DNA of 64,000 bases from Halocynthiibacter sp. SDUM655004 (lineage in GTDB: Bacteria; Pseudomonadota; Alphaproteobacteria; Rhodobacterales; Rhodobacteraceae): the NCBI RefSeq assembly GCF_026015885.1, contig NZ_JAPDUG010000003.1, positions 124,001-188,000 on the forward strand, given 5' to 3'. Shown one piece after another: positions 22,578 through 32,426 of the stretch. The stretch's first letter is position 1, and each line of letters begins with the position of its first letter. The notes beneath the pieces were generated by a model. That model saw only the letters and a list, made by a program, of their open reading frames with translations. It had not been told where the DNA came from and searched no databases. The position numbers and the translations under genes are program-made.

Positions 22578-23228
22578 ATGAGCACAAAGCCACCAAAACC
22601 CGCCCCCGATTTCAAACTGGAACAAGCCGCCATTGAACGTGGCGCCAGAGTGATTGCGGGGGTGGACGAAGTTGGTCGCGGGCCGCTTGCAGGGCCGGTA
22701 ACTGCAGCGGCGGTTATTCTTGATCCGTCTGAGATTCCCGAAGGGCTCAATGACAGCAAGGCTCTCACCGCGAAGCGCCGCGCTGTGCTTGAAGAGGAGA
22801 TCCACGCGAAAGCAAAGGTCTCGATTGCTCATGCCACCGTTGAGGAAATTGACGAGCACAATATCCTCCGCGCCAGCCATATCGCGATGGAGCGTGCAAT
22901 CGCCGGGCTACCTGTTGTGCCAGATTATGTCTTGATCGACGGTAATATGATTCCCCGCGGACTCACGATTGCATCTGAGGCTGTTGTGAAAGGCGATAGC
23001 AAATCAGTTTCCATTTCAGCGGCCTCAATCGTTGCGAAAACATGCCGCGATCGGATCATGGTGGATTTGGCGCAACAGCATCCTGGTTATGGCTGGGAAA
23101 CCAACGCGGGATATGGATCAAAAAGCCACATGTTGGCGCTCCAAAATCTTGGGGTGACCCCACACCATAGACGTTCGTTCAAACCCGTCCACAATATCTT
23201 GTATCAAGACAAAAAGATAAGTGATTGA
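22578..23228 (+). CDS. rnhB: Ribonuclease HII
   Basis: A 216-residue enzyme that cuts RNA in RNA-DNA hybrids and removes single ribonucleotides from DNA. The first metal-binding pair Asp30-Glu31 is in AGVDEVGRGPLAGPV; the further acids are in LIDGN and TCRDRIM; the SISAASIVAK block is present. Length fits the family. It stands directly ahead of ccrM, as is usual in Rhodobacterales. Confidence 0.95.
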   Translation: MSTKPPKPAPDFKLEQAAIERGARVIAGVDEVGRGPLAGPVTAAAVILDPSEIPEGLNDSKALTAKRRAVLEEEIHAKAKVSIAHATVEEIDEHNILRASHIAMERAIAGLPVVPDYVLIDGNMIPRGLTIASEAVVKGDSKSVSISAASIVAKTCRDRIMVDLAQQHPGYGWETNAGYGSKSHMLALQNLGVTPHHRRSFKPVHNILYQDKKISD

Positions 23229-23265
23229 TTCAAAAAAGAAATTGACGACGAATCCGCGATGAATC
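23227..23265. promoter_or_regulatory. ccrM promoter region with three GANTC sites
   Basis: GATTC at 23227-23231 and GAATC at 23250-23254 and 23261-23265 are the target of CcrM itself. A TTGACG -35-like element lies at 23242. In Caulobacter, GANTC sites in the ccrM promoter let methylation state shut the gene off; three sites within 40 bases here suggest the same feedback. Confidence 0.55.
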
Positions 23266-23286
23266 ATCCTAGTCCTCAATAAGTAA

Positions 23287-24432
<1,146 letters not shown>

Positions 24433-24495
24433 AAACACCAGAAACAACAAAGTTTACCGCCGGTGCCTGTGGCCTGACTTCCACGGCACGACCTT

Positions 24496-24529
24496 GCCCT
24501 GCCGCCTAATGTGCGGCAGGGCCTTTTTC
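24496..24529 (+). terminator. Rho-independent terminator of ccrM
   Basis: Perfect ten-base arms GCCCTGCCGC and GCGGCAGGGC around a 7-base loop, then CTTTTT. It also touches the stop of the convergent alkB gene (24528). Confidence 0.85.
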
Positions 24530-25661
24530 ATCGTGGCATCGGAGTGGTGGCTGTCTTGTACGGTTCCCAATCTGTGATCTCGGGATAATATTTTTTGCGC
24601 CAAGCGCGAACACGCGGGTTCATCGTGCGGCGCCAAAGCGGCGGGATCATCGCAGCGAAAGTCATGACCGGATAACCGAAAGGAAGCTGTGGTGCTTCGT
24701 CTTCATCGTAGTTCTGCAAAAGCGGAAAGCGGCGATCAGGTTTGTAGTGGTGGTCGCTGTGGCGTTGAAGATTGATCAACAACCAATTGCTGGCCTTGTG
24801 AGCGGCATTCCAGCTGTGGCGGGGCTTGACGTGTTCGTATTTCCCGTCGCCAAGATGTTTGCGCGTTAGACCATAGTGCTCGATGTAATTGGTCAACTCC
24901 AACTGCCAGATCGCAACGCCGGCTTGCACCAAGAACAAGACCATCCCCTCAAATCCGCCAATCGCGCATGCGAGCGCGAGAAACAGTAACTGCAATGCCC
25001 AATAGCGCCAAAACGGATTGCGCAAATTGAGCGGGTGTTTCTTCCGCCGAAGCTGCATTCTCTTTTCTGCGCTCCATGCCGAATGCCAACATTGACGAAG
25101 TACCCGGGGATAGAAACGGTGGAAGCCCTCGTTATAGCGTGCGGTAACAGGATCGCGCGGCGTTCCTACATAAATATGGTGAACCAAAAGGTGCTCTGAT
25201 CGGAAATGACTATACAGAACCGTTGCGAGCAATAGATCAGCCAACCAGCGTTCAACGCGGTTTTTCTGGTGCATCAATTCGTGGGCATAAGTGATTCCAA
25301 TCGCACCGGAAATAACGCCAACGCCAAAGAATAGGCCAAACTTTTCCAATGCGCCCAAATGCTCCGCAGTGGGCACATAAGCGATCAGCCCAAAGATCAC
25401 GCAGAACTGGATCGGGAACCACATGAGTGTGATTAGGCGATACCAAAACAGATCGCTTTCAGGTGTGTTAGGGTCAAAATTTACAAGGTTCAGCCCCGTG
25501 AGTGCGTCAAGAATTCCAAACAAAAACCAGCCGTACAATGGCAAGAGCACTACAAACCATCCGCCATAAACCGCTCCGATTATCGCGAGCGGGATCATCC
25601 CCAAAGAGAGCCAGAAGGGTAGGGCGCTTGTTAGGGAAAAAGAGGCGTTCGGGTTGGTCAT
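24528..25661 (-). CDS. alkB: Alkane 1-monooxygenase (AlkB-type diiron hydroxylase)
   Basis: A 377-residue inner-membrane enzyme that hydroxylates the end of medium-chain alkanes. The histidine boxes are all there: HELMH (127-131), HLLVHH (157-162) and RHSDHH (300-305), plus the AlkB signature NYIEHYG (258-264). About six membrane helices. No rubredoxin gene lies beside it, so electron partners must be elsewhere. It follows mutY by 16 bases and shares its promoter. Confidence 0.92.
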   Translation of the reverse strand: MTNPNASFSLTSALPFWLSLGMIPLAIIGAVYGGWFVVLLPLYGWFLFGILDALTGLNLVNFDPNTPESDLFWYRLITLMWFPIQFCVIFGLIAYVPTAEHLGALEKFGLFFGVGVISGAIGITYAHELMHQKNRVERWLADLLLATVLYSHFRSEHLLVHHIYVGTPRDPVTARYNEGFHRFYPRVLRQCWHSAWSAEKRMQLRRKKHPLNLRNPFWRYWALQLLFLALACAIGGFEGMVLFLVQAGVAIWQLELTNYIEHYGLTRKHLGDGKYEHVKPRHSWNAAHKASNWLLINLQRHSDHHYKPDRRFPLLQNYDEDEAPQLPFGYPVMTFAAMIPPLWRRTMNPRVRAWRKKYYPEITDWEPYKTATTPMPR

Positions 25662-25677
25662 CAGAGGCTCTTTGTGT

Positions 25678-26718
25678 TCAGGAACTGCTGCTTAGGGCGT
25701 GAACTTTGCGCATCACGGTAGGAAGATCATTGGCGCGAAAGTCCGATGGGTCAACAAATCCCCCACGGAAAGCGCGCGCATCTTGCCGCACCTCCGCGAC
25801 GTGAACGGTGAGTCTGAGGTGAAAATGCGTAAAGGCGTGGCGTACTTCTTCGTTAAGCGTGATCCAGTCTGCATCAATTGGCGGCTCCGATACAGGCTCT
25901 GTTTCGGCCCAATCCGTTCCAGGCCAGCCAAGCATACCCCCGAGAAGCCCCTTTTCCGGGCGCGTTTCAAGAAGCACGGCACCATCCTCGCGGCGAACAA
26001 CATAGGCAATCCCGCGTCGAACTGGTTTCGCCGCCTTTGGCAGTTTCTTGGGCAACTCGCGTTCAATGCCTTGGCTCTGTGCGTTGCAATGCGAACGGAT
26101 CGGACAAATGCCACAGGCTGGCGATTTAGGCGTACAAACCGTCGCGCCGAGGTCCATAACCGCTTGCGCATAATCTCCTGCGCGATTCTTTGGCGTTTGG
26201 GCTTCTGCGTAGTCCCGCAACAAAGGTTTCGATGTCGGAAGCGGCGTTTCTTCGGCGTAGAGCCGTGCCATAACGCGCTCCACATTGCCATCGACAACCG
26301 TTTCGCGCTGCCCAAATGCGATCGAGGCAATCGCCGCAGAAGTATACGGCCCTATTCCAGGGAGTTTTTGCAGGCCTTCGCGATTATCAGGGAACGCACC
26401 ATTCAATTCACCGGCTACGACCCGAGCGCATTTCAACAAATTTCGCGCCCGCGCGTAATACCCAAGCCCAGCCCATGCGGCCATAACATCGGCATCTTCA
26501 GCGGCGGCAAGATCCTGAACAGTCGGCCAAGTTTCGGTAAACTTGGCAAAATATGCCTTAACAGCGGCGACGGTGGTTTGTTGAAGCATGATCTCGGAGA
26601 GCCAAACGCGGTAAGGGTCAGGCAAACGGTCTTCTTTCGGACCGACGCGCCAAGGCAATTCGCGCGCGTGAACGTCATACCAAGCAAGTAGGTCGGCGGA
26701 AATCAGCATGTCACGCAA
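25678..26718 (-). CDS. mutY: Adenine DNA glycosylase MutY
   Basis: 346 residues. Removes adenine paired with 8-oxoguanine. Visible: catalytic Glu in LSEIMLQQTTV, helix-hairpin-helix LPGIGPYTSAAI, Asp in VDGNVERVMARL, the iron-sulfur cysteines C-x6-C-x2-C-x5-C (CTPKSPACGICPIRSHC) and a C-terminal NUDIX-like domain (about 235-340). Divergent from dciA. Confidence 0.95.
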   Translation of the reverse strand: MRDMLISADLLAWYDVHARELPWRVGPKEDRLPDPYRVWLSEIMLQQTTVAAVKAYFAKFTETWPTVQDLAAAEDADVMAAWAGLGYYARARNLLKCARVVAGELNGAFPDNREGLQKLPGIGPYTSAAIASIAFGQRETVVDGNVERVMARLYAEETPLPTSKPLLRDYAEAQTPKNRAGDYAQAVMDLGATVCTPKSPACGICPIRSHCNAQSQGIERELPKKLPKAAKPVRRGIAYVVRREDGAVLLETRPEKGLLGGMLGWPGTDWAETEPVSEPPIDADWITLNEEVRHAFTHFHLRLTVHVAEVRQDARAFRGGFVDPSDFRANDLPTVMRKVHALSSSS

Positions 26719-26799
26719 TGTTTATCCCCTTGTTATAGCTATTTCTCTGGCACATGCTGGCGACGCGCATAGAATAGCAAACGAAACTGGGAATAACAG

Positions 26800-27333
26800 A
26801 TGAAGCCGCGCCCGCAATCAGAGAAAAATACTGCGCCAGCTCGCCGGAAACGCGGGTTTGAGCGGACGTCGAGTTTGCTTCAAAGGCAGATTCGAAAGTC
26901 GGCGGAATCTCGTGGCTTTGCTGTGTCTCGGTTGATCACGCACTGGGTCGAGGTTGTTGGCGAGGATATCGCCAAGATTGCGCGACCTGTTGATGTGAAG
27001 TACGGGCGCGGAAGCTTCGGAGCGACCCTAACCCTGCTGACAACGGGGGCGCAGGCCCCAATGCTTGAAATGCAAAAAGAGCAAATCAGAACACGTGTGA
27101 ACCAGGTATACGGCCACGCCGCGATATCGCGCGTTCGTATCACCCAGACTTCGCCGCACGGATTTGCCGACGGCAAAGTTGCTTTTCAGCACGCGCCCAA
27201 GAAAACGCGCGTTGCCCCTAAACCTGAACAATTTGATCAGGCGGCTAAAGCCTCTGCATCAATCCAGAATGATGATCTTCGTACTGCACTCGCGAATCTT
27301 GGTGCGAAGATTCTGTCACGAAAAAATAACTAA
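26800..27333 (+). CDS. DciA-like DUF721 protein
   Basis: 177 residues with the DUF721 region about 25-110 (ITHWVEVVGEDIAKIARPVDV). DUF721 proteins include DciA, which helps load the replicative helicase in bacteria lacking DnaC, as alphaproteobacteria do. The tail is basic and variable. It is divergent from mutY and 11 bases ahead of dsbA. Confidence 0.85.
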   Translation: MKPRPQSEKNTAPARRKRGFERTSSLLQRQIRKSAESRGFAVSRLITHWVEVVGEDIAKIARPVDVKYGRGSFGATLTLLTTGAQAPMLEMQKEQIRTRVNQVYGHAAISRVRITQTSPHGFADGKVAFQHAPKKTRVAPKPEQFDQAAKASASIQNDDLRTALANLGAKILSRKNN

Positions 27334-27344
27334 GAAGGTACCCT

Positions 27345-27947
27345 ATGAAACGTCGTGAATTTACCGCTGCTTTGACGCTGTCTTTGATACCCGCATTTAC
27401 GGGCGGCATTGCTTTTGCACAGGATGAGAGCGGTATTAAAGATATGACCCTCGGCGCGGACGATGCTCCGATTACCGTGATTGAATACGCGTCCTATACC
27501 TGCCCACATTGTGCAAACTTCCACAAAGCAGTTTTTGACAAGCTCAAGGAAAATTACATTGATACGGGCAAGGTTAAATTTATCTATCGCGAAGTCTATT
27601 TTGACCGTTACGGCCTCTGGGCGTCGATGATCGCACGGTGCGGTGGTGATATGCGGTTCTTTGGAATCTCGGATATGCTTTATGACACCCAAAGCGAATG
27701 GGCCAAAGGCGAACCAGCTGAGATTGCGGAAAATCTACGCAAGATCGGCCTGAAAGCCGGAATTGAGCAAGACGCGCTTGATGCTTGCATGGCTGATGGT
27801 GAAACCGCACAAAAGCTCGTTGAATGGTACCAGAAGAACGCCACCGCGGATGACATCACCGGTACGCCTTCGTTCATCATCAACGGGGAGCCCTTCGGGA
27901 ATGCGAACTACGAAGACTTCTCCAAGCACCTCGATTCGTTGCTGTAA
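27345..27947 (+). CDS. DsbA-family thiol:disulfide oxidoreductase
   Basis: 200 residues with a Tat-like or Sec signal (MKRREFTAALTLSLIPAF..., cut near AFA-QD) and a thioredoxin-fold domain with active site CPHC (YTCPHCANFHK), a helical insertion, and the cis-Pro loop GTPSFIING. It introduces or isomerises disulfides in the periplasm. AAGGT precedes the start. The CaiB gene starts 2 bases after its stop. Confidence 0.9.
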   Translation: MKRREFTAALTLSLIPAFTGGIAFAQDESGIKDMTLGADDAPITVIEYASYTCPHCANFHKAVFDKLKENYIDTGKVKFIYREVYFDRYGLWASMIARCGGDMRFFGISDMLYDTQSEWAKGEPAEIAENLRKIGLKAGIEQDALDACMADGETAQKLVEWYQKNATADDITGTPSFIINGEPFGNANYEDFSKHLDSLL

Positions 27948-27949
27948 CA

Positions 27950-29062
27950 GTGTCTAATCCGCCATTATCCGGCCTTAAGGTCGTTGAATTGGCCCGTGTT
28001 CTAGCGGGCCCATGGTGCGGACAATTGCTTTCTGACCTTGGTGCGGATGTCATCAAGGTCGAAAGCCCCGAAGGGGATGACACCAGACGTTGGGGTCCGC
28101 CCTATGTTGATCATAAAGGCGAACGAACGGCGGCGTACTTCCACGCCACCAATCGCGGAAAACACTCGGTTTGCGCTGACTTTCGAACAGAAGAAGGTAA
28201 GCAAACCGTTCGCGAATTGGTGAAAGACGCTGACATCCTTATCGAGAATTTCAAAGTTGGTGGCTTGGCCAAGTATGGCCTCGACTATGAGAGCCTTTCC
28301 GAGTTCAACCCGCGCCTGATCTATTGCTCAATCACCGGATTTGGCCAAACAGGCCCATACGCAAAACGTGCGGGCTATGATTTTATTATTCAGGGCATGT
28401 CAGGTTTGATGTCGGTTACGGGTGATCCGCAGAGTCATCCTCAAAAGATCGGTGTTGCGATCACGGATATTTTTACCGGTGTTTATGCAAGTACGGCGAT
28501 CCTTGCGGCCCTTCACAAGCGCGATACGACTGGTCGTGGTGAGCATATTGATATGTCGCTGCTCGATGTCGGTACGGCGATCCTTGCCAACCAAAGCATG
28601 AACTATCTCGCGACAGGTATTTCGCCAACGCGCGTCGGGAACGCGCACCCGAATCTTGTGCCATATCAAACCTTTGCTTGCTCTGATGGCCATATCATCA
28701 TCGCAGTCGGCAATGATCGGCAATTTCAGCGTCTTTGCAAAATTCTCGGCCTAGGTGATTTGGCAGAGGATCCGAAGTTCGCAACGAATGATATGCGTGT
28801 GAGCAATCGCGAAGAAATTGGCGGGTTGCTGGAACATCAGACTTTGCAAATGACTAAAGCCGAACTCTTGGAGGCCTGTGAAAACGAGGGCGTTCCAGCA
28901 GGACCGATTAACAATATGGCAGAGGTTTTTGCCGATCCGCAGGTCTTGCATCGCGAAATGAAAATCGAGCCTGAAGGTGTTCCCGGAGTGAAATCCCCGA
29001 TCCGCTTTTCCGAAAGTGAACTCGATCTTGACCGTGCTTCACCGCGTTTAGGTAAGGATTAG
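27950..29062 (+). CDS. CaiB/BaiF family CoA transferase
   Basis: 370 residues, class III CoA transferase that moves CoA between carboxylic acids. GTG start; N-terminal block LSGLKVVELARVLAGPWCGQLLSDLGADVIKVE is family-typical, the probable catalytic Asp lies in NFKVGGLAKYGLDYE, and HPNLVPYQTF and GHIIIAVGNDRQF follow. The natural acids are unknown. Its 3' end overlaps that of lpxK by 4 bases. Confidence 0.9.
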   Translation: MSNPPLSGLKVVELARVLAGPWCGQLLSDLGADVIKVESPEGDDTRRWGPPYVDHKGERTAAYFHATNRGKHSVCADFRTEEGKQTVRELVKDADILIENFKVGGLAKYGLDYESLSEFNPRLIYCSITGFGQTGPYAKRAGYDFIIQGMSGLMSVTGDPQSHPQKIGVAITDIFTGVYASTAILAALHKRDTTGRGEHIDMSLLDVGTAILANQSMNYLATGISPTRVGNAHPNLVPYQTFACSDGHIIIAVGNDRQFQRLCKILGLGDLAEDPKFATNDMRVSNREEIGGLLEHQTLQMTKAELLEACENEGVPAGPINNMAEVFADPQVLHREMKIEPEGVPGVKSPIRFSESELDLDRASPRLGKD

Positions 29063-30048
29063 AGACTGAATTTCGCAAGTTCGGCGTCTAGTGCGCTTGT
29101 ATCTTTAATCTTTAAACGCACGGGCAACGTCAGAACCTTAGGGCGGAAATCCTCTGGGAGGCGCGCGGCGTCCTTCTCGGTGGTGACAAGCTGCGCTCCT
29201 AAGGAATCCGCCTCCAGCTCGAGTCTTTTCATGAGCGTTTCGCTTAAAGGCTGGTGATCGGCCAATGACTCGCAACGAAGCAGTTCGGCACCTTCGTTCT
29301 TGAGTGTCGTGAAAAACTTCTCTGGGTGTGCAATTCCGGCAAATGCCAGAACGCGCAGCCCTTCAAAGCTCATTCCCATTTGCAAGACATCCAGATGACC
29401 GCGCAAATGGGGGCATTCAATCGTATGGGCCCATTTCTTATCAAATGCGGCTTGGTTTTCTGAGTCACCGATCGAAAGCACGAAATCCGCTCGTAATAGA
29501 CCCACATGTAGCGGTTCGCGCAATGGGCCGGCGGGCAGCACTTTTCCATTTCCAAAACCAAGACGCGCGTCAACAACAACGATCGAAAGGTCTTTCTGTA
29601 CGGCGGGGTTTTGGAAGCCGTCGTCTAAAACGATGACATCAGCACCGAGCGACTGAGCCAGTTGCGCACCCGCGGCACGGTCTTTGCCAATCACGCAATC
29701 ACAGAATGCAGAGATTAGCAGCGGCTCGTCTCCGACTTGATCGGCGCTATGAGCAATCGGATCGACTCGAATTGGCCCTTCCAAAGATCCACCATACCCG
29801 CGCGACACAACGACGGGCGTTTTCCCGCGCGACTGAAGGTGTTGAATGATCGCAATCGTCGTTGGTGTTTTGCCAGTTCCGCCCACATTGATATTGCCCA
29901 CGCAGATCACCGGAACATCGGGGCGATAGCCGCGTTCGGAGGCAAGTCTTCGGGCGGTGCCTTTGGCATAAATTCGACCAAGAGGAGCGAGCGCCATATC
30001 GCGTAGAGCATTCGGTTTTGGGTGATACCAGAAGCGCGGCGATCTCAT
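29059..30048 (-). CDS. lpxK: Tetraacyldisaccharide 4'-kinase
   Basis: 329 residues from the ATG at 30048, which overlaps the waaA stop as ATGA; the frame is open further but the extra residues are the waaA gene read in another frame. Phosphorylates lipid A disaccharide at the inner membrane. Walker A GNINVGGTGKTP (about 48-59) and the VVVSRGYGG and DVIVLDDGFQ blocks are present. Pairs with waaA in lipid A-Kdo assembly. Confidence 0.95.
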   Translation of the reverse strand: MRSPRFWYHPKPNALRDMALAPLGRIYAKGTARRLASERGYRPDVPVICVGNINVGGTGKTPTTIAIIQHLQSRGKTPVVVSRGYGGSLEGPIRVDPIAHSADQVGDEPLLISAFCDCVIGKDRAAGAQLAQSLGADVIVLDDGFQNPAVQKDLSIVVVDARLGFGNGKVLPAGPLREPLHVGLLRADFVLSIGDSENQAAFDKKWAHTIECPHLRGHLDVLQMGMSFEGLRVLAFAGIAHPEKFFTTLKNEGAELLRCESLADHQPLSETLMKRLELEADSLGAQLVTTEKDAARLPEDFRPKVLTLPVRLKIKDTSALDAELAKFSL

Positions 30049-31328
30049 CAGTAGGCTCCGATCTCGTCGAGCATGTCTTCGATCTTGGCAACGGCAAGGT
30101 CGGTTGCTTGGGCACCGCTGGTGGTGACCTCCCAAGCAACATGCGCCATTGCGGCGGCTCGATCAGGGGGCAAGAGGTTCAATAGAGCATCGCCAAGTTC
30201 CGCTCCGCGTGCCACAAGCTGAGCACCGCCTTGTTCATCTAGTGTTTCAAAGGCTTCCGTGAAATTTCCAAGATTGGGTCCGTGCAGAATGGCGGACCCG
30301 AGCCCTGCGGCTTCGTATGGGGTTTGGACCGTTCCTGTCGCAATGAACGAATTTCCAAGAAATGCGACGGTTGCGAGGCGATACCAAAGGCCGATTTCAT
30401 TTTCAGTGTCGGCGATGAACACCTGAGTTTCTTCGTCCGGTACTTCGCCCCGCGATCTAAGACAAACCCGAAAACCTTGTTCGTTGAGCTGTTCCGATAG
30501 CGCTTCGCCGCGTTGGGGTGTGTCGGGCAAATGGATCAAGAGAAGGCGATGGGTCGTGCGGCTTGCCTGTAAGTGCGCCGCAAGAACGAGCGCATCTTCC
30601 TCACTTGCAACATTGCTCGCGAGCCACGTTGGCCTGCCGCCAATTGCAGAAGACAATTCCTGCCTGTCAGTTTCGACACAAGGCAATGTTGCGCTGAGTT
30701 CGCTGATCGGACCGGCGACTCGCACTTTGCTTTCCTCAATACCTAAAGACGTAAGCTCTTTTGCCGTTGCGGCATCTATCGTATCGATATGGTCGAAATA
30801 CTGTAAATGCGTCCGTAACAATTTGCGGTGCCCGCTCAATAGAGCTTGGATGCCGTTAAGATCGCGTTTGCTCACAGATGCGTTCACTAGGAGCAGGGGG
30901 ATGTTGCGCTCTGCAAGAAGGCGGGGAAGCGGGCTTTCTGTCTCTATTCCGTTGAAAACGGCGATATCCGGTGCCCAAGCGTCAAGAAAGCTCTCGCAAA
31001 ACTCAAGGAGATTTGCCGGTGCATATTGGTGGATGCATGCGCTTGGGAAACCGTTTTTTGAGATGGTGGAGCGACGCGCGCGGGGCGACGTGAGCAGGAA
31101 ATTGACCCGCGGCCAATCCTCGCTCAACTGTCTTACCACCTTTGCCAGCGGTTGGGATTTATTCTCTGTTGTGGCGTGAAACCAAACCAAAGGCCCTTCT
31201 GGTCGTTCAACACTTGGCACCCCCATTTCTTCTCGTGATGCGGCTGTATCCTCTTTGGTCAGCTTTTCTTTAAGGCCAACCAATGGTTTGGATTTCGAAC
31301 CGATCTTGAGTGAAATCTTGGGGGTCAT
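30048..31328 (-). CDS. waaA: 3-deoxy-D-manno-octulosonate transferase, divergent
   Basis: 426 residues. Adds Kdo to lipid A precursor. The Glycos_transf_N-type N-terminal domain and the GT-B C-terminal domain (TPYEAAGLGSAILHGPNLGNF) are recognisable, and the position before lpxK supports it. Differences from the usual enzyme: no hydrophobic anchor at the N-terminus; the GE motif is TENKSQ and the ETELWP motif reads ETESPLP. The N-terminal 45 residues are polar. It could be a second, specialised Kdo transferase. Confidence 0.82.
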   Translation of the reverse strand: MTPKISLKIGSKSKPLVGLKEKLTKEDTAASREEMGVPSVERPEGPLVWFHATTENKSQPLAKVVRQLSEDWPRVNFLLTSPRARRSTISKNGFPSACIHQYAPANLLEFCESFLDAWAPDIAVFNGIETESPLPRLLAERNIPLLLVNASVSKRDLNGIQALLSGHRKLLRTHLQYFDHIDTIDAATAKELTSLGIEESKVRVAGPISELSATLPCVETDRQELSSAIGGRPTWLASNVASEEDALVLAAHLQASRTTHRLLLIHLPDTPQRGEALSEQLNEQGFRVCLRSRGEVPDEETQVFIADTENEIGLWYRLATVAFLGNSFIATGTVQTPYEAAGLGSAILHGPNLGNFTEAFETLDEQGGAQLVARGAELGDALLNLLPPDRAAAMAHVAWEVTTSGAQATDLAVAKIEDMLDEIGAY

Positions 31329-31337
31329 GTTCCGGCT

Positions 31338-31580
31338 TTAGCCAAGCTCTTCTGTAGAAGACGCCTCGATCTCTTCGTCTCTTAGGCGATGAAGATGCGC
31401 GATGAAAAAGCGCATATGGGCGTTGTCGACCGTGCGCTGGGCTTCGGCTTTCCATGCGTCATATGCAGAGGCGTAGTCGGGGAACATTCCAACGATTTTA
31501 ATGTCGTTGATGTCTTTGAAGGCCGTTTTCGTCGGATCGATCAGTTCGCCGCCAAAAACAAGATGAAGTCGTTGAGCCAT
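31338..31580 (-). CDS. DUF4170 small protein
   Basis: An 80-residue protein of a family found mostly in alphaproteobacteria, usually next to waaA as here (9 bases upstream). Shows LHLVFGGELIDP and DYASAYDAWKAEAQRTVDNAHMRFF. No membrane segment. Function unknown; context suggests lipid A biosynthesis. Confidence 0.88.
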   Translation of the reverse strand: MAQRLHLVFGGELIDPTKTAFKDINDIKIVGMFPDYASAYDAWKAEAQRTVDNAHMRFFIAHLHRLRDEEIEASSTEELG

Positions 31581-31646
31581 TTGGTCCTCATTCGGCTAAA
31601 ATTACTTTGTGCCTACAGTAGGCGATCAAGGGAAACAGTAAAAGCG

Positions 31647-32426
31647 TTACCGAGGCGCAAGACGCGCGACAATTTCGCGGTGGATCTGGGACGGTGCTGC
31701 AATCATGCCATCAAGCTTGGCTGTTGGATTGTTAAAGACAGGGGCATTGCCTTTCATATCCGTCACTGTCGACCCAGCGCGCTCCGCGATCAGAGAGCCA
31801 GCAGCCACATCCCATTCCCACGTATCTCTAAGCGTGAGCATAACGTCAAAACGCCCTTGCGCGATAAGACTCAGCCGATAGGCGAGAGAGCTACGGATAT
31901 GTTGCTCAAAATTGGGAGCCGCGCCAATCCACCGTTCGGGCAGGAAGTTAGATTTTGCACAGAGCGCCGTTGCTCCATCGATTTCGGCGCGCGAACTTGC
32001 CCGAATTGGTTCACCATTTAGTTTTGCGTAACCCCCAATTGTGGCGGAATAGAGCCTATCCAGCATAGGAAGATACACAACAGCAGCGGTGACAACGCCG
32101 CTATCGGCAACGGCCAAAGAATGCGAGAAAGTTGGTGAACCGTTGATGAAAGCGCGTGTGCCGTCGATCGGGTCGACGATGAAAACGCGCTGTTTGCTAA
32201 GACGGTCTGGAGAGTCGGCGATTTCTTCTGAAAGCCAGCCGTAATCCGGGCGCGATCTTAGCAACTCGTTATTGAGCATCTTGTCGATGGCAATATCGGC
32301 CTCTGTCACTGGGCCAGCGCCGCCTGATTTGTCCCAGACCTCGGGCGACTGCTTCCAGAATTTTCCTGCAATCTCCCCCGCGGCTTTCGCGGCGTCTATA
32401 AGAAGATCGAGATCACTTTCCGGCAA
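31647..32426 (-). CDS. cysQ: 3'(2'),5'-bisphosphate nucleotidase (inositol phosphatase family)
   Basis: 259 residues. Removes 3'-phosphate from PAP, or acts on inositol phosphates. Metal motifs: GPVTEADIAID, LSEE, VDPIDGTRAF (about 88-97) and TWEWDVAAGSLIAERAG. Magnesium-dependent. Starts 14 bases inside the end of pmbA, so it is translated with it. The precise substrate among family members is inferred from alphaproteobacterial homologues. Confidence 0.87.
   Translation of the reverse strand: MPESDLDLLIDAAKAAGEIAGKFWKQSPEVWDKSGGAGPVTEADIAIDKMLNNELLRSRPDYGWLSEEIADSPDRLSKQRVFIVDPIDGTRAFINGSPTFSHSLAVADSGVVTAAVVYLPMLDRLYSATIGGYAKLNGEPIRASSRAEIDGATALCAKSNFLPERWIGAAPNFEQHIRSSLAYRLSLIAQGRFDVMLTLRDTWEWDVAAGSLIAERAGSTVTDMKGNAPVFNNPTAKLDGMIAAPSQIHREIVARLAPR

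Noticed and set aside
25699-26691. Long plus-strand frame antisense to mutY
   Set aside because: Shadow of a well-supported gene; composition is not protein-like.
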